Notes: a model not told the origin generated them from the letters alone. Shown: positions 8,354-16,849, numbered from the stretch's first letter. The stretch: DNA of 64,000 nt from Miltoncostaea marina (GCF_018141525.1 NZ_CP064655.1:1054001-1118000); one strand, 5' to 3'. Program-made: numbers and translations.

Positions 8354-9292
8354 CTACGGGGGGCCGGCCCGTCCGGTGGACGCCAACTTGCCGAGGGCGC
8401 GTCGCTCGATCTGGCGCACCCGCTCGGCGCTGAGGCCCAGGCGGGCGCCCAGCTCGCGCAGGCTCACCGCGGGGCCGTCGAGGCCGTAGCGGGCGCGGAG
8501 CACCTCCCGCTCGCGGTCGGAGAGCCCCGCCAGCAGCCCGTGCAGCTGCTCCAGCTCGATGGCGTCGAGCACCCGCTCGTACTCGCCCTCGGCCAGCGGG
8601 TCGACGATCAGCTCGCCGAAGGCGCTGGTGTCGCCGTCGTGGGTGCCGGCCGGCTGGTCGAGCGACCGCGGGGGCCGCTCCACGGCGAGCAGGTCGCCGA
8701 CCTGGTCGGGTCCCAGCCCGGAGCGCTCCGCCAGCTCGCCGCCGGTGGGCTCGCGGCCGTGCTCGCGCACGAGGGCCTCGCGGGCGTCGCGCAGGCGGGC
8801 CAGGTTGCGCAGGGCGCGGTCCGAGAGCACGGCCGGGCGCGTCAGCTCCGCGACGAGCTGCTGCATGGCCTGGCGCACCCACCAGGTGGCGTAGCCCCAG
8901 AACGGCGTGCCGAGTCCCGGATCGAAGCGCTCGAGGGCCCGCAGCAGCCCGACGACCCCCTCCTGGACGAGCTCCTGCCGCCCCACGCGGCCGCCGCGCC
9001 GGTAGACGGAGGCCGCCGAGAGGATGAGCGGCATGTGGGCCTCGACCAGCACGGCGCGCGCGGCCGGGTCGCCCGCCTTGGCGCGCAGCACCAGGCGGCG
9101 CTCGTCCTCGCGGGATGGGCGCCCGCGCGGTTCGAGCGAGTCGAGGTAGGGGCCGGCGGGCTCCGCGCGGCGCGGCCCGGGGCCGCCCAGCGCGCCCGCC
9201 AGCGAGCGGTCGAGGGCCTGCCCGCGGCGCACGTCCTCGCGCAGTCCGCCGCCGCCGGCCGCCGTCTCGGCCCGGGGGTCGTCGTCCACCAT
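8354..9292 (-). CDS. RNA polymerase sigma-70 family factor (RpoD/RpoS-like)
   Basis: 312 residues. Region 2 is clear (LVQEGVVGLLRALERFDP and GYATWWVRQAMQQLV) at about 110-155. Region 3 is at 165-225 and region 4 at 255-310 with the helix-turn-helix SLRELGARLGLSAERVRQIE. The N-terminus is short and lacks region 1.1, as in group 2 (non-essential) sigma factors. The W-W pair in region 2.4 indicates ordinary -10 melting. It ends 3 bases from the end of convergent yaaA and is divergent from hsp20, whose stress promoter it might read. Confidence 0.9.
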   Translation of the reverse strand: MVDDDPRAETAAGGGGLREDVRRGQALDRSLAGALGGPGPRRAEPAGPYLDSLEPRGRPSREDERRLVLRAKAGDPAARAVLVEAHMPLILSAASVYRRGGRVGRQELVQEGVVGLLRALERFDPGLGTPFWGYATWWVRQAMQQLVAELTRPAVLSDRALRNLARLRDAREALVREHGREPTGGELAERSGLGPDQVGDLLAVERPPRSLDQPAGTHDGDTSAFGELIVDPLAEGEYERVLDAIELEQLHGLLAGLSDREREVLRARYGLDGPAVSLRELGARLGLSAERVRQIERRALGKLASTGRAGPP

Positions 9293-9327
9293 CACGTGGC
9301 CGTGATCGTGCCACGTCCGGCCGGGGG

Positions 9328-9355
9328 TTGACGGCGCCCGCGGGCGTCCTACTGG
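9328..9355 (+). promoter_or_regulatory. Possible promoter of hsp20
   Basis: TTGACG at 9328-9333 and TACTGG at 9350-9355 with a 16-base spacer, about 60 bases upstream of the Hsp20 start. The -10 match is weak. No CIRCE or HAIR-type repeat is visible. Confidence 0.35.
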
Positions 9356-9416
9356 AGGGGATGGAGGGCCCGCCCGGGCCCGTTCCCGGACACACGATGT
9401 GAGAGGAGGTCGCGAG

Positions 9417-9857
9417 ATGCTCTGGACGGAGGCGTTCACCCCGCTGCTCACCCAGGTCGCCCGTCCCGCCGCCTTCGCGCCGCCGGCCGACGTCACGATC
9501 GGCGACGGCGACGTCGTCATCACCATGGACCTCCCCGGCCTGCGCGCCGAGGACGTCTCGATCGACATGATCGACGGGTACCTGCGCGTGAGCGGCGAGC
9601 GGAGGCGGCCCGAGGTGGCCGACGGGGCTTCGTGGGCCCACGGCGAGCGCGCCTTCGGGCGCTTCGAGCGCAGGCTCCGGCTGCCGGACGGCGTCGACCC
9701 GGACGCCATCACCGCGTCGATGAGCGACGGGGTGCTGTCGCTCATCGTGCCCAAGCCGCAGCGCCTGCGGCGCAGGACGATCCCGATCGGCACGGACGCC
9801 GACGCGCGCGCCCTCGCCGAGGGCGGGACGCGCCGCCTGGGCACCGGCGCGTCCTGA
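9417..9857 (+). CDS. Hsp20/alpha-crystallin small heat-shock protein
   Basis: 146 residues. The alpha-crystallin domain spans about 25-118: VVITMDLPGLRAEDVSIDM, GYLRVSGERR, FERRLRLPDGVDPD and the final ASMSDGVLSLIVPK, where the usual G-V-L motif is present. It binds unfolding proteins in the cytoplasm as an ATP-independent holdase. The strong RBS GAGAGGAGG at 9401-9409 supports the ATG of MLWTEAF over the upstream in-frame start. A hairpin follows the gene. Confidence 0.9.
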   Translation: MLWTEAFTPLLTQVARPAAFAPPADVTIGDGDVVITMDLPGLRAEDVSIDMIDGYLRVSGERRRPEVADGASWAHGERAFGRFERRLRLPDGVDPDAITASMSDGVLSLIVPKPQRLRRRTIPIGTDADARALAEGGTRRLGTGAS

Positions 9858-9866
9858 GCGCACCCC

Positions 9867-9890
9867 GCCGGCGGCCCGGTGGCCGCCGGC
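9867..9890 (+). terminator. GC-rich hairpin after hsp20
   Basis: Perfect 10-base stem GCCGGCGGCC / GGCCGCCGGC with a CGGT loop, just 9 bases after the hsp20 stop. No U-tract follows. Confidence 0.55.
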
Positions 9891-9983
9891 GCGCCCGCAT
9901 GACCGCGTGCCGCGCGACGGCACGCCGCCCTCGGCCGCCGCGGCCGCGCGCCCCAGCGCGCCCGCGGCGGCGCGCCGCCGCCG

Positions 9984-10021
9984 TGTTCTCGGAACTGATA
10001 ACGTTATCAACGCCGAGAACA
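9984..10021. promoter_or_regulatory. Nested 38-base palindrome (operator candidate)
   Basis: The outer arms TGTTCTCGG (9984-9992) and CCGAGAACA (10013-10021) and the inner 14-base perfect palindrome TGATAACGTTATCA (9996-10009) share one centre. Only three positions on each side are unmatched. It ends 17 bases before the next ATG, with the RBS GGGGAGGA between. It probably binds a dimer or tetramer of the HTH protein encoded two genes on. Confidence 0.75.
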
Positions 10022-10037
10022 TGACGGGGAGGACCCG

Positions 10038-10418
10038 ATGGCGACGATCACCGTGCCCGGCGGCCGGCTCCACGTGGCGCTGAGCCGCGGCGAGAAGGTC
10101 GCCGCGCTGCGCGGCGACATCCGCGTGCCGATCGCCGCGGTGCGCGACGTGACGGTCGAGGCGGACGCGCTCGGCGCGGCGACCGGCCTGCGCGCCCCGG
10201 GGCTCGCGATCCCGGGACGCACCACGATCGGCACGTGGCGCGGGCGCGGCGTCACGCGCTTCGTGGCCGCCCGCCGCGGCGTGCCGGCGGTGCGCGTCGC
10301 CCTGGCGGGCGCGGGCCTGGACGAGCTCATCGTGAGCACGCCCGACGCCGACGCGGTGGCCGGCGCGGTGCGGGCGGGGGCGGGCCTGGCGGGCGGCGAG
10401 CGTGCCGGCGTCGCCTGA
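10038..10418 (+). CDS. Conserved hypothetical protein, PH-like fold
   Basis: 126 residues, cytoplasmic, mostly beta strands. It has the recurring actinobacterial pattern LHVALSRGEKVAALRGDIRV...APGLAIPGRTTIGTWRGRG...LDELIVSTPDADAVA. Proteins of this type look like small bacterial PH-domain proteins of unknown function. It overlaps the following HTH gene by 17 bases, so the two are co-translated, and the 38-base palindrome stands directly upstream. Confidence 0.65.
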   Translation: MATITVPGGRLHVALSRGEKVAALRGDIRVPIAAVRDVTVEADALGAATGLRAPGLAIPGRTTIGTWRGRGVTRFVAARRGVPAVRVALAGAGLDELIVSTPDADAVAGAVRAGAGLAGGERAGVA

Positions 10419-10956
10419 CCTGCTGCTGCACCCGGTGCGCCTGCGCGTCGTCCAGGCGCTCGCGGGCGGCCGCCGGCTGTCCGCGGCGGAGCTGGCCGGG
10501 GAGCTCGCCGACGTGCCGCAGGCGTCGCTCTACCGGCACATCCGCGCGCTCGCCGGCGCCGGCGTGCTGGCGGTGGCGGAGGAGCGGCCCGCGCGGGGGA
10601 CGGCGCAGCGGGTCTACGCCCTGGTGGAGGGCCCGGCGAGCATCGGGCCCGACGACCTGGCCGGCGCGAGGCCGGAGGACCACCTGCGGTGGTTCGCCAC
10701 CGTCGTGGCGGGGCTGCTGGACGACTTCGGCCGCTACCTGCGGGCGGGCGGGGGCGACCTGGCGGCCGACGGGGTCGGCTACCGGCAGGTGGCCCTCGAG
10801 CTGAGCGACGCCGAGCTGGCCGAGCTTGCCGGGCGCATGGGGGCGGCGCTCGCCCCCGTGCTGGGCAACCGTCCGGCGCCGGGACGCAGGCGGCGCATGC
10901 TCACGACGATCGTCATGCCGGGCGGGCCCCCCGCCCCGGCGGCCGGCGGGGGCTGA
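10402..10956 (+). CDS. ArsR/YdfF-like winged-helix regulator
   Basis: 184 residues from GTG. Residues 5-75 form a winged helix-turn-helix (PVRLRVVQALAGGRRLSAAEL, DVPQASLYRHIRALAGAGVL, QRVYAL). The rest is a helical effector or dimer domain rich in leucine and arginine, with no metal-binding cysteines. It probably controls its own two-gene operon through the nested palindrome upstream. Ligand and wider targets are unknown. Confidence 0.75.
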   Translation: MPASPDLLLHPVRLRVVQALAGGRRLSAAELAGELADVPQASLYRHIRALAGAGVLAVAEERPARGTAQRVYALVEGPASIGPDDLAGARPEDHLRWFATVVAGLLDDFGRYLRAGGGDLAADGVGYRQVALELSDAELAELAGRMGAALAPVLGNRPAPGRRRRMLTTIVMPGGPPAPAAGGG

Positions 10957-10962
10957 GCCCCG

Positions 10963-11736
10963 TCAGGGGGCGTCGACCGCGGCGAGCGCCTCGGCGGTGG
11001 GGCCGGCGGGGACGAACTCGAGGCCCACGTGGCCGGCGTAGCCGGCCTCCGCGAGCGCGTCGACGAACGCGCGCAGGTCGAGCGTCCCCGTGCCGGGCGC
11101 CCCGCGGCCCGGGTGGTCGGCGTACTGGGCGTGGCCGATCAGCGACCCGGCCGCGGCGGCCTCGGCGGCCGGGTCGAGGCCCGCCGCGGCGGCGTGGTAG
11201 GCGTCGAGCAGCAGGCGCACGCCCCCGTGGCCGACGGCGGCGACGAACTCGGCCGCGGCCGCGGGCGTCGGCAGCAGCGGGTCGGCCACGTCCACGCCGT
11301 TGAGGTGCTCGACGACCAGGCGCGCGCCGAGCGGCGCGACGGCGTCGGCGGCCTCGCGGACGACGTCGCGCGCGGTCGCGAGCTGGCGGGCGCGCGGCGT
11401 GCCGGCGAGCGCCCTGCCCACGAGCAGGTTGACCACCTCGCCGCCGGCGGCGGTGACGGTGCGGGCGGCCGCCACGGCGGCCGCCACCGCCTCGTCGCCG
11501 CGCCCGGGGACGTTGCAGTAGCCGCGCTCGCCGGCCGCCAGGTCGCCCCCGTCGGCGTTGACCAGCACCGCCCGCGCGCCGGCCTCGCGCACCGCCGCCA
11601 CCCAGTCCGCCGGCGCGTCGGCCGGTGGCCACCAGGCCTCCACCGCGTCGAAGCCGGCCGCGCAAGCCGCCGCCGGGCGGGCGAGCGGCGGCAGCTCGCC
11701 GAAGAGGGTCCCGAGGTGGGCCGACAGCGCGATCAC
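10963..11736 (-). CDS. Sugar-phosphate isomerase-type TIM barrel (hydroxypyruvate isomerase-like)
   Basis: 257 residues, AP endonuclease family 2 / xylose-isomerase-like barrel. Candidate metal ligands occur in the normal order: E in LVVEHLNG (about 130), D and H in LLLDAYHAA (about 170), H in GHAQYADHPG and E in GLEFVPAG. The pattern PGRGAPGTGTLDL is typical of hydroxypyruvate isomerase (Hyi). Its GTG overlaps the stop of the dehydrogenase gene (GTGA), so both act in one operon, perhaps in hydroxyacid or sugar-acid catabolism. Exact substrate uncertain. Confidence 0.75.
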   Translation of the reverse strand: MIALSAHLGTLFGELPPLARPAAACAAGFDAVEAWWPPADAPADWVAAVREAGARAVLVNADGGDLAAGERGYCNVPGRGDEAVAAAVAAARTVTAAGGEVVNLLVGRALAGTPRARQLATARDVVREAADAVAPLGARLVVEHLNGVDVADPLLPTPAAAAEFVAAVGHGGVRLLLDAYHAAAAGLDPAAEAAAAGSLIGHAQYADHPGRGAPGTGTLDLRAFVDALAEAGYAGHVGLEFVPAGPTAEALAAVDAP

Positions 11737-12632
11737 GCGCCGAGCTTCCGTCGCCGGGCGGCGACCTCGCGCCCCATCTCCAGCGCCCGCGCCCGCAGGC
11801 GCGCCACCTCCTCGCCGGCGGCGCCCGTCCATGGCGCGAAGACGTCCCCGCCGGCGGCGCGGTCGAGCAGCGCCCCCTGCGGCGCCCGGGCGGCGGAGAG
11901 CTCCGGGAAGAGCTGCGCGGCGACGGCGGCGAAGGTGCGCAGCCCGCCCAGGTCGGCGGTCGCGAGCGGCCCCGCGGCCATCCAGCGCGGCGCGAGGCCG
12001 TCCGAGACGGCGGCGTCGATGTCGGCGGCGTCGGCCACGCCGGCCTCCAGCATGTGGAGACACTCGCGGAGCACCGCGAACTGGATGCGGTTCCAGATGA
12101 AGCCCGGGACGTCGGCCCGCACCACGAGGGGCGCCTTGCCCATCCGCCCGGCCACCTCGCGCAGGGCCGCCACGACCGCCGCGTCGGTGGCCGGGCCCGG
12201 CACGATCTCGACGACGGCGGTCTGGTGGGCGGGCTTCAGGAAGTGCAGGCCGGCGAACCGCTCCGGGCGGGCCAGCGCGGCGGCGAGGTCGCCGATGCGC
12301 AGGCTTGAGGTGTTGGTCGCGATGACGGCGTCCGGGGGGCACCAGGCCTCGGCGCGCGCGAGCAGCTCGCGCTTGGCGGCGAGGTCCTCGACGATCGTCT
12401 CCACCACGAGCGCGGCGCCCGCGAGGGCGTCGGGGCCGATCGGCGCGTCCGACACCGGCCCGTCGCGGCCCAGCAGGGCGAGGGCCCGGTCGCGGGCCGC
12501 GAGGGCCCGCCCGGCGTCGCGTCCGGCGATCACCACGCGGTGGCCCGCCGCGGCCAGCGCGGCGGCGATCTCGGGGCCCATCGCGCCGGTGCCGAGGACG
12601 GTCGCGCGGGGCGGGGAGGGGGTCGCGGGCAT
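11733..12632 (-). CDS. 3-hydroxyacyl-CoA dehydrogenase-family NAD-dependent oxidoreductase
   Basis: 299 residues. The N-terminal Rossmann motif is VLGTGAMGPEIAAALAAAGH. ETIVEDLAAK and ATNTSSL follow, then GLHFLKPAHQTAVVEIV, where the GLHF histidine is the catalytic residue of this family. The C-terminal helical domain starts near 190. The start ATG of MPATPSPP is close to the Rossmann strand; the longer frame upstream is not supported. Pairing with a Hyi-like isomerase suggests a hydroxyacid or lambda-crystallin-type substrate rather than fatty-acid oxidation. Confidence 0.8.
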   Translation of the reverse strand: MPATPSPPRATVLGTGAMGPEIAAALAAAGHRVVIAGRDAGRALAARDRALALLGRDGPVSDAPIGPDALAGAALVVETIVEDLAAKRELLARAEAWCPPDAVIATNTSSLRIGDLAAALARPERFAGLHFLKPAHQTAVVEIVPGPATDAAVVAALREVAGRMGKAPLVVRADVPGFIWNRIQFAVLRECLHMLEAGVADAADIDAAVSDGLAPRWMAAGPLATADLGGLRTFAAVAAQLFPELSAARAPQGALLDRAAGGDVFAPWTGAAGEEVARLRARALEMGREVAARRRKLGA

Positions 12633-12808
12633 GGCGGGCAGTCTCCCACGGGCCGGGGCGGCGGGTGGGCGCCGCCCCGGCGATCGCCGGGGTCCAACAC
12701 CCATTCGGCCGGTTCGCACTGACCGGGGGACGGGCCCCGTGCCACCCGCGCGTCGAGACTTCGGGCCCGGCCCTTGTGGGCGCGCCCGCGCGCCTCCACC
12801 GTGGGCCC

Positions 12809-13999
12809 ATGACCTCCGCCGCGCGCCCCCGCACCGCCGCCGTCCTGGCGGCCGTCGCGGCCCTCCTGGTGGCGGCGCTCGGCGCCGGCGCGGCCTCGGC
12901 GGCGACGTACCGCGAGCACGTGGTGGGCGGGGCCCCGTCGGCCGCGGGCGCGTGGCCCTCGATCGTCTCGATCGGCGCCGCCGGCGTGGCGGGGCCGGAC
13001 GCCCACTCCTGCGGCGGCACGCTCGTCGCCCCGGCGGCGGTGCTGACCGCGGCCCACTGCGTGACGGGCGACGACGGCACGCCGGCGGCCCCCGCGCGCA
13101 TGCAGGTGCTCGCCGGCACCGACGACCTCGGCGCCGGCGGCGAGCGGCTGGCCGTGGCCGAGGTGCGGGTGCACCCGGGGTACCGGGCGCTCGGCGCCGG
13201 CCCCGACGCCGCGCTGCTCATCCTCGCGACGCCCAGCTCGGCGCCCGTGGCCGCCTTCGCCCGGCCGGGCCAGGACCCGGACATCGAGCGTCCGGGCGAG
13301 ATCGCCGGCTGGGGCACCCAGAGCGAGGCGGGGACCACCGCGTCGCAGCGGCTCCTCTCGGCGCCGCTCACCATCTTCACCGGCGCCCGGTGCGCCGCGT
13401 TCCTCGGCGGCGCCTTCCCCGGCGCGGCGGCCCTCTGCGCCGGCCGGCCCGAGGGCGGCGTCGACACCTGCGCCGGCGACAGCGGCGGCCCCCTGCGCGA
13501 CGCGGGCGGCCTGGTGGTCGGCATCACGAGCTACGGCCTCGGGTGCGGCCGCGCGGGGCGGCCCGGCGTCTACACCCGGGTGAGCGCCGTGGCGGGCTGG
13601 ATCGATCGCTCGCTGGCCACCCCCGCCGGCGCGGTCGTGACGTCGGCGCCGGCCGCCGCGGCCGGCGCGCCCCGGGGGGCCGCCGCCCGGCGCGCGCCCG
13701 CGGTCCGGGCCCTCGCGGCCCGCGCCCGCGCCGGCCGCGTCGCCACGCTGCGCTACCGGCTCATGGGCAGCGGCCAGTCCACGCGCGAGACCATCGTCGT
13801 GCGGGCCGGCCGGCGGGTGCTGGCCCGGCTGCGCACCAACGCCGGCCCGGCGCGGGCCGACGTCATGTACTCGGTGCGCTGGCGCGTGCCGGGCCGCCCG
13901 CGGGCCGGCCGCAGCCTGCGCTTCTGCGTCACCACGCGCCTCGCCTCGGGCGGCGCGGGCCGCAGCTCGTGCGCGCCGCTGCGCGTGCGGGCACGCTGA
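12809..13999 (+). CDS. Secreted trypsin-like serine protease with C-terminal extension
   Basis: 396 residues. The signal peptide is at 1-33 (hydrophobic AAVLAAVAALLVAALGAG, then ASAA). The mature protein starts near VVGG, the usual activation-type N-terminus. Catalytic triad: H in LTAAHC, D in PDAALLIL, S in CAGDSGGPL. Cysteine pairs fit the S1 fold, which ends near residue 275. The last ~120 residues are an arginine- and alanine-rich beta domain with two cysteines, perhaps for cell-surface or substrate binding. Single gene; target unknown. Confidence 0.9.
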   Translation: MTSAARPRTAAVLAAVAALLVAALGAGAASAATYREHVVGGAPSAAGAWPSIVSIGAAGVAGPDAHSCGGTLVAPAAVLTAAHCVTGDDGTPAAPARMQVLAGTDDLGAGGERLAVAEVRVHPGYRALGAGPDAALLILATPSSAPVAAFARPGQDPDIERPGEIAGWGTQSEAGTTASQRLLSAPLTIFTGARCAAFLGGAFPGAAALCAGRPEGGVDTCAGDSGGPLRDAGGLVVGITSYGLGCGRAGRPGVYTRVSAVAGWIDRSLATPAGAVVTSAPAAAAGAPRGAAARRAPAVRALAARARAGRVATLRYRLMGSGQSTRETIVVRAGRRVLARLRTNAGPARADVMYSVRWRVPGRPRAGRSLRFCVTTRLASGGAGRSSCAPLRVRAR

Positions 14000-14206
14000 T
14001 CCGGACCGGCGGTTTTCCCCGCAGGGGGCGCACTTCGGGCCGCCCGGCGCGTTTCGCGGCGGCCGCCTCGGGTAGTCCACCTCGGGGCGTCCGGCGAGCC
14101 TCGTGCGTGAGAACCCGCACGACTACGCGCTTTTCATCCGCCGGCGCTGGTAGGTTGCTGCCGCGGGCAAGCCTGCTCCCGCATACATCGAGCCAGGGGG
14201 TCTGTA
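14000..14206 (+). promoter_or_regulatory. Upstream region of the HU gene
   Basis: No gene seen. TAGGTT (near 14151) is a possible -10 and TTTTCA about 20 bases before it a poor -35. A small inverted repeat CGTGCG...CGCACG lies near 14102-14121. The RBS AGGGGG stands close to the GTG of the next gene. Confidence 0.4.
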
Positions 14207-14497
14207 GTGAACAAGACCGAGTTCGTCAGCAGGGTCGCCGCCGAGGCCGACATCAGCAACGGTGACGCCCAGAAGGCTGTCGGCGCCGTGCTCAAGGTCA
14301 TCGAGGATGCCCTCAAGAGCGGTGAGGACGTCGCCTTCGCCGGGTTCGGGAAGTTCTCCGTCTCCGAGCGCGCGGCGCGGACCGGGGTCAACCCCCAGGA
14401 CCCGTCGAAGAAGGTCGAGATCCCCGCCCGGACGGTGCCCCGGTTCACCCCGGGCGCGGTCCTCAAGGAGGCCGTCGCGTCGGGCGGCCGCAAGTAG
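14207..14497 (+). CDS. hup: HU-family nucleoid protein
   Basis: 96 residues from GTG. Full-length HU: helical dimerisation part (MNKTEFVSRVAAEADISNGD), then FAGFGKFSVSERAARTGVNPQ with the DNA-binding arm RTGVNPQDPSKKVEIPA, and the closing VPRFTPGAVLKEAV. It lacks the long lysine/alanine tail of mycobacterial HU. It binds and bends DNA without strong sequence preference in the nucleoid. RBS AGGGGG precedes the start; a single gene with its own promoter region. Confidence 0.95.
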   Translation: MNKTEFVSRVAAEADISNGDAQKAVGAVLKVIEDALKSGEDVAFAGFGKFSVSERAARTGVNPQDPSKKVEIPARTVPRFTPGAVLKEAVASGGRK

Positions 14498-14579
14498 CGC
14501 ACCCCCGCAGCTCGCGCTCCCGGGGCGCGCGGCCCGTCCGGCGGGCCGCGCGCCGGGTGCCCCGGTCGCGGTGGGCGCG

Positions 14580-15815
14580 ATGAGCGCCGTGGATCCGCAG
14601 GCCGAGGTCGTGCGCGCCGGCCGGGCCGCCGCCGCCGCGCACGCCTCCTTGCGCGGGGCCGGCCCGGACGGCGTCGCCGCGGCGCTCGCGGCCATGGCGC
14701 GCCTGCTCGTGGACCGGGCCGAGCCGGTGCTGGCGGCGAACGCCGCCGACGTGGCGGCCGCCCAGGGCTCCATGGCGCCGGCGCTGGTCGATCGGCTGCG
14801 CCTCGACGCGGCGCGGCTCGAGCGCATGAGCGCGCAGATCGAGGCGCTGGCCGGGCTGGACGACGTCGAGCCGCTCGTCGGCACGCGCGACCTGCCGGGC
14901 GGCCTGGTGGTCGAGGAGCGGCGGCGCCCGGTGGGCGTCGTGGGCGCCAACTACGAAGCCCGGCCCAACGTGACCATCGACGTGGCCTCGCAGCTCATCA
15001 AGTCGCGCAACGCGGGCGTGCTGCGCACCGGCGGGGCCGCGCTCGGCTCGGCCGTGGCGCTGCACGACGAGGTGATCCGCCCGGCGATGGCGGGGGCGGG
15101 CATCGACCCGGACGCCGTGCAGCTGGTGCGGTCGGCCGACCGCGGCGCCGCCCGCGCGCTCGTGACGTACCCGCGCCTCATCCCGCTCGTGATCCTGCGC
15201 GGCTCGGGCGAGACGACCGCCGCGCTCGCGCGGGAGGCGGCCGCCCACGGCGTTCGCACGCTGGCCCACGCCGAGGGCGGCGGCGTGCTCTACGTCGATC
15301 ACGCCGCCGACGCCGACCGCCTGCCGGCGCTCGTGGAGCGCAGCCTCGACCGGCTCGGCGTCTGCAACCGGCTCAACCTGCTGCTGGTCGCCGCGCCCCG
15401 CTGGGTGGAGCTGATGCCGGCGATCACCGAGACGCTCGAGCGGCTCGGCGTGCGGCCCTCGCTGCCGCCGCACGGCCACCCGCTCGGCCACGAGTGGGCG
15501 CTCGACGACGGCAACGAGTCGACCGTGACCATCGCCCCGGTCGAGGACGCGGCCGAGGCCGCCCGGATCGCCAACGAGGAGACCTCCGGGCTCGCGGCGG
15601 CCATCTTCACCGAGGACGCCGGCGCCGCCGAGCGCTTCCTGTCGAGCTACGCCGGGACGGGCGCGTTCTGGAACGCGACCACCCGCATCCTGGACGGCTT
15701 CGAGATGCTCGGCGCCCCCGAGACCGGGATCAACGTGGATCACGTCCCGGGACCGCGGGGTCCGGTCACGTACCGCGACCTGCACCTGCGCCAGTACGTG
15801 GTGCGCCCCGCGTGA
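14580..15815 (+). CDS. proA: Glutamate-5-semialdehyde dehydrogenase (gamma-glutamyl phosphate reductase)
   Basis: 411 residues, the normal length of ProA. Family motifs: VEERRRPVGVVGANYEARPN (about 102-121), GSGETTAALAREAAAHGV, and the catalytic cysteine in LGVCNRLNLLLV at about 262. The C-terminal GTGAFWNATTRILDGFEMLG is also typical. It reduces gamma-glutamyl phosphate to glutamate semialdehyde in proline synthesis. The ATG lies 82 bases after hup. proB and proC are not in this window. Confidence 0.92.
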   Translation: MSAVDPQAEVVRAGRAAAAAHASLRGAGPDGVAAALAAMARLLVDRAEPVLAANAADVAAAQGSMAPALVDRLRLDAARLERMSAQIEALAGLDDVEPLVGTRDLPGGLVVEERRRPVGVVGANYEARPNVTIDVASQLIKSRNAGVLRTGGAALGSAVALHDEVIRPAMAGAGIDPDAVQLVRSADRGAARALVTYPRLIPLVILRGSGETTAALAREAAAHGVRTLAHAEGGGVLYVDHAADADRLPALVERSLDRLGVCNRLNLLLVAAPRWVELMPAITETLERLGVRPSLPPHGHPLGHEWALDDGNESTVTIAPVEDAAEAARIANEETSGLAAAIFTEDAGAAERFLSSYAGTGAFWNATTRILDGFEMLGAPETGINVDHVPGPRGPVTYRDLHLRQYVVRPA

Positions 15816-15901
15816 GCGCGTTCGCGCGGGGCGCCGCGAGGGGCGCGGGTCGCTTGCTATTGTCTCCCGGCCCGCAGCGCAGCGGGCCCCGTAAGCCCCT
15901 G

Positions 15902-15967
15902 ATGAGAGGGACCGTCACCGTCATCACACCGCTCCCACGACCCGCCAAGGTGCTGTTTGCCGCCTAG
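15902..15967 (+). CDS. Possible leader peptide overlapping the infC start
   Basis: ATG-started reading frame of 21 codons (MRGTVTVITPLPRPAKVLFA, then A and TAG) whose end overlaps the TTG start of infC by 11 bases in another frame. Upstream lies a hairpin GGCCCGC...GCGGGCC at 15869-15888 and a possible -10 (GCTATT) near 15856. Position and overlap suggest a leader that couples or attenuates expression of the infC operon. The RBS is weak, so this is uncertain. Confidence 0.35.
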   Translation: MRGTVTVITPLPRPAKVLFAA

Positions 15968-16571
15968 GCGAGGACCCGACACACGACCGCCCGCCGGCCC
16001 CTCGACGCGGATCAACGACGCGATCCGGGCGGAGTCGGTGCGGCTGATCGACGCCGACGGCGAGAACCACGGCGTCGTCCCGCTCGCGCGGGCGCAGGAG
16101 ATCGCCGCCCGCGCCGGCCTGGACCTGGTCGAGGTGGCCGCCGACGCCCGTCCGCCGGTCTGCCGGATCATGGACTACGGCAAGTGGCGCTACGAGCAGG
16201 AGCAGAAGGCCAAGCAGGCCCGGCGCCACCAGAGCACGATCACCATCAAGGAGATCAAGTTCCGGCCGAAGATCGACCCGCACGACTACGCCACCAAGAA
16301 GGGGCACGTCGAGCGGTTCCTCCGGCACCGGGACAAGGTCAAGGTGACGATCATGTTCCGCGGCCGCGAGCTGATGCACCCCGAGCGCGGCGAGGCGATC
16401 CTGCTCAAGCTCGCCGACGAGCTCAAGGACATCGCGGCCATCGAGAGCCGGCCCAACCTGGACGGCCGCAACATGGTCATGATGATCGCGCCGCTCAAGA
16501 ACCCGCAGGGCGGGGAGGCGGCGGAGGGCGCTGGTCGCCCGGCCCGCGAAGAGGCCGAGGCCGCGAAGTAG
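15957..16571 (+). CDS. infC: Translation initiation factor IF-3
   Basis: 204 residues. The N-terminal domain begins STRINDAIRAESVRLID and the linker/C-domain has DYGKWRYEQEQKAKQARR, ITIKEIKFRPKIDPHDYATK and VTIMFRGRELMHPERGE. IF-3 binds the 30S subunit and checks the start codon. The start is TTG, six bases after AAGG; no ATG or GTG fits, and a rare start for infC is common in bacteria as part of autoregulation. A glutamate- and alanine-rich C-terminal tail extends the usual protein by about 20 residues. First gene of the infC-rpmI-rplT operon. Confidence 0.93.
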   Translation: MPPRRGPDTRPPAGPSTRINDAIRAESVRLIDADGENHGVVPLARAQEIAARAGLDLVEVAADARPPVCRIMDYGKWRYEQEQKAKQARRHQSTITIKEIKFRPKIDPHDYATKKGHVERFLRHRDKVKVTIMFRGRELMHPERGEAILLKLADELKDIAAIESRPNLDGRNMVMMIAPLKNPQGGEAAEGAGRPAREEAEAAK

Positions 16572-16647
16572 CATCCCGGCGTCGCGGCCACGCCGCGCGT
16601 CGTCTATCGTTGTCGGTCGGCCCGACGGACCACCCGAGGAATCACGC

Positions 16648-16845
16648 ATGCCCAAGATGAAGACCAGCAGATCCGCGAAGAAGCGCTTCCGGCTCACCGG
16701 GACCGGCAAGGTCCGCTTCCAGCGCGCGGGCATGCGGCACAACCTCGAGAACATGTCCGGCAAGGAGCAGCGCCACCTCTCGAAGGAGGCGGAGCTCGCG
16801 CCGGAGATGGTCAAGGGCGTCAAGCGGATGCTGGGGAAGAGGTAG
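16648..16845 (+). CDS. rpmI: 50S ribosomal protein L35 (bL35)
   Basis: 65 residues, full length. Begins [20 protein letters not shown] and contains [16 protein letters not shown]. Very basic. Lies 76 bases after infC and 4 bases before rplT, the standard order. GAGG at about 16634 serves as RBS. Confidence 0.97.
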   Translation: MPKMKTSRSAKKRFRLTGTGKVRFQRAGMRHNLENMSGKEQRHLSKEAELAPEMVKGVKRMLGKR

Positions 16846-16849
16846 CCCG

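Noticed and set aside
12640-12808. tRNA gene or dyad-family copy
   Set aside because: GGTCCAACACCCATTCGG and a TTCGCAC stretch look suggestive, but no cloverleaf forms and the 23-base dyad spacing is absent.
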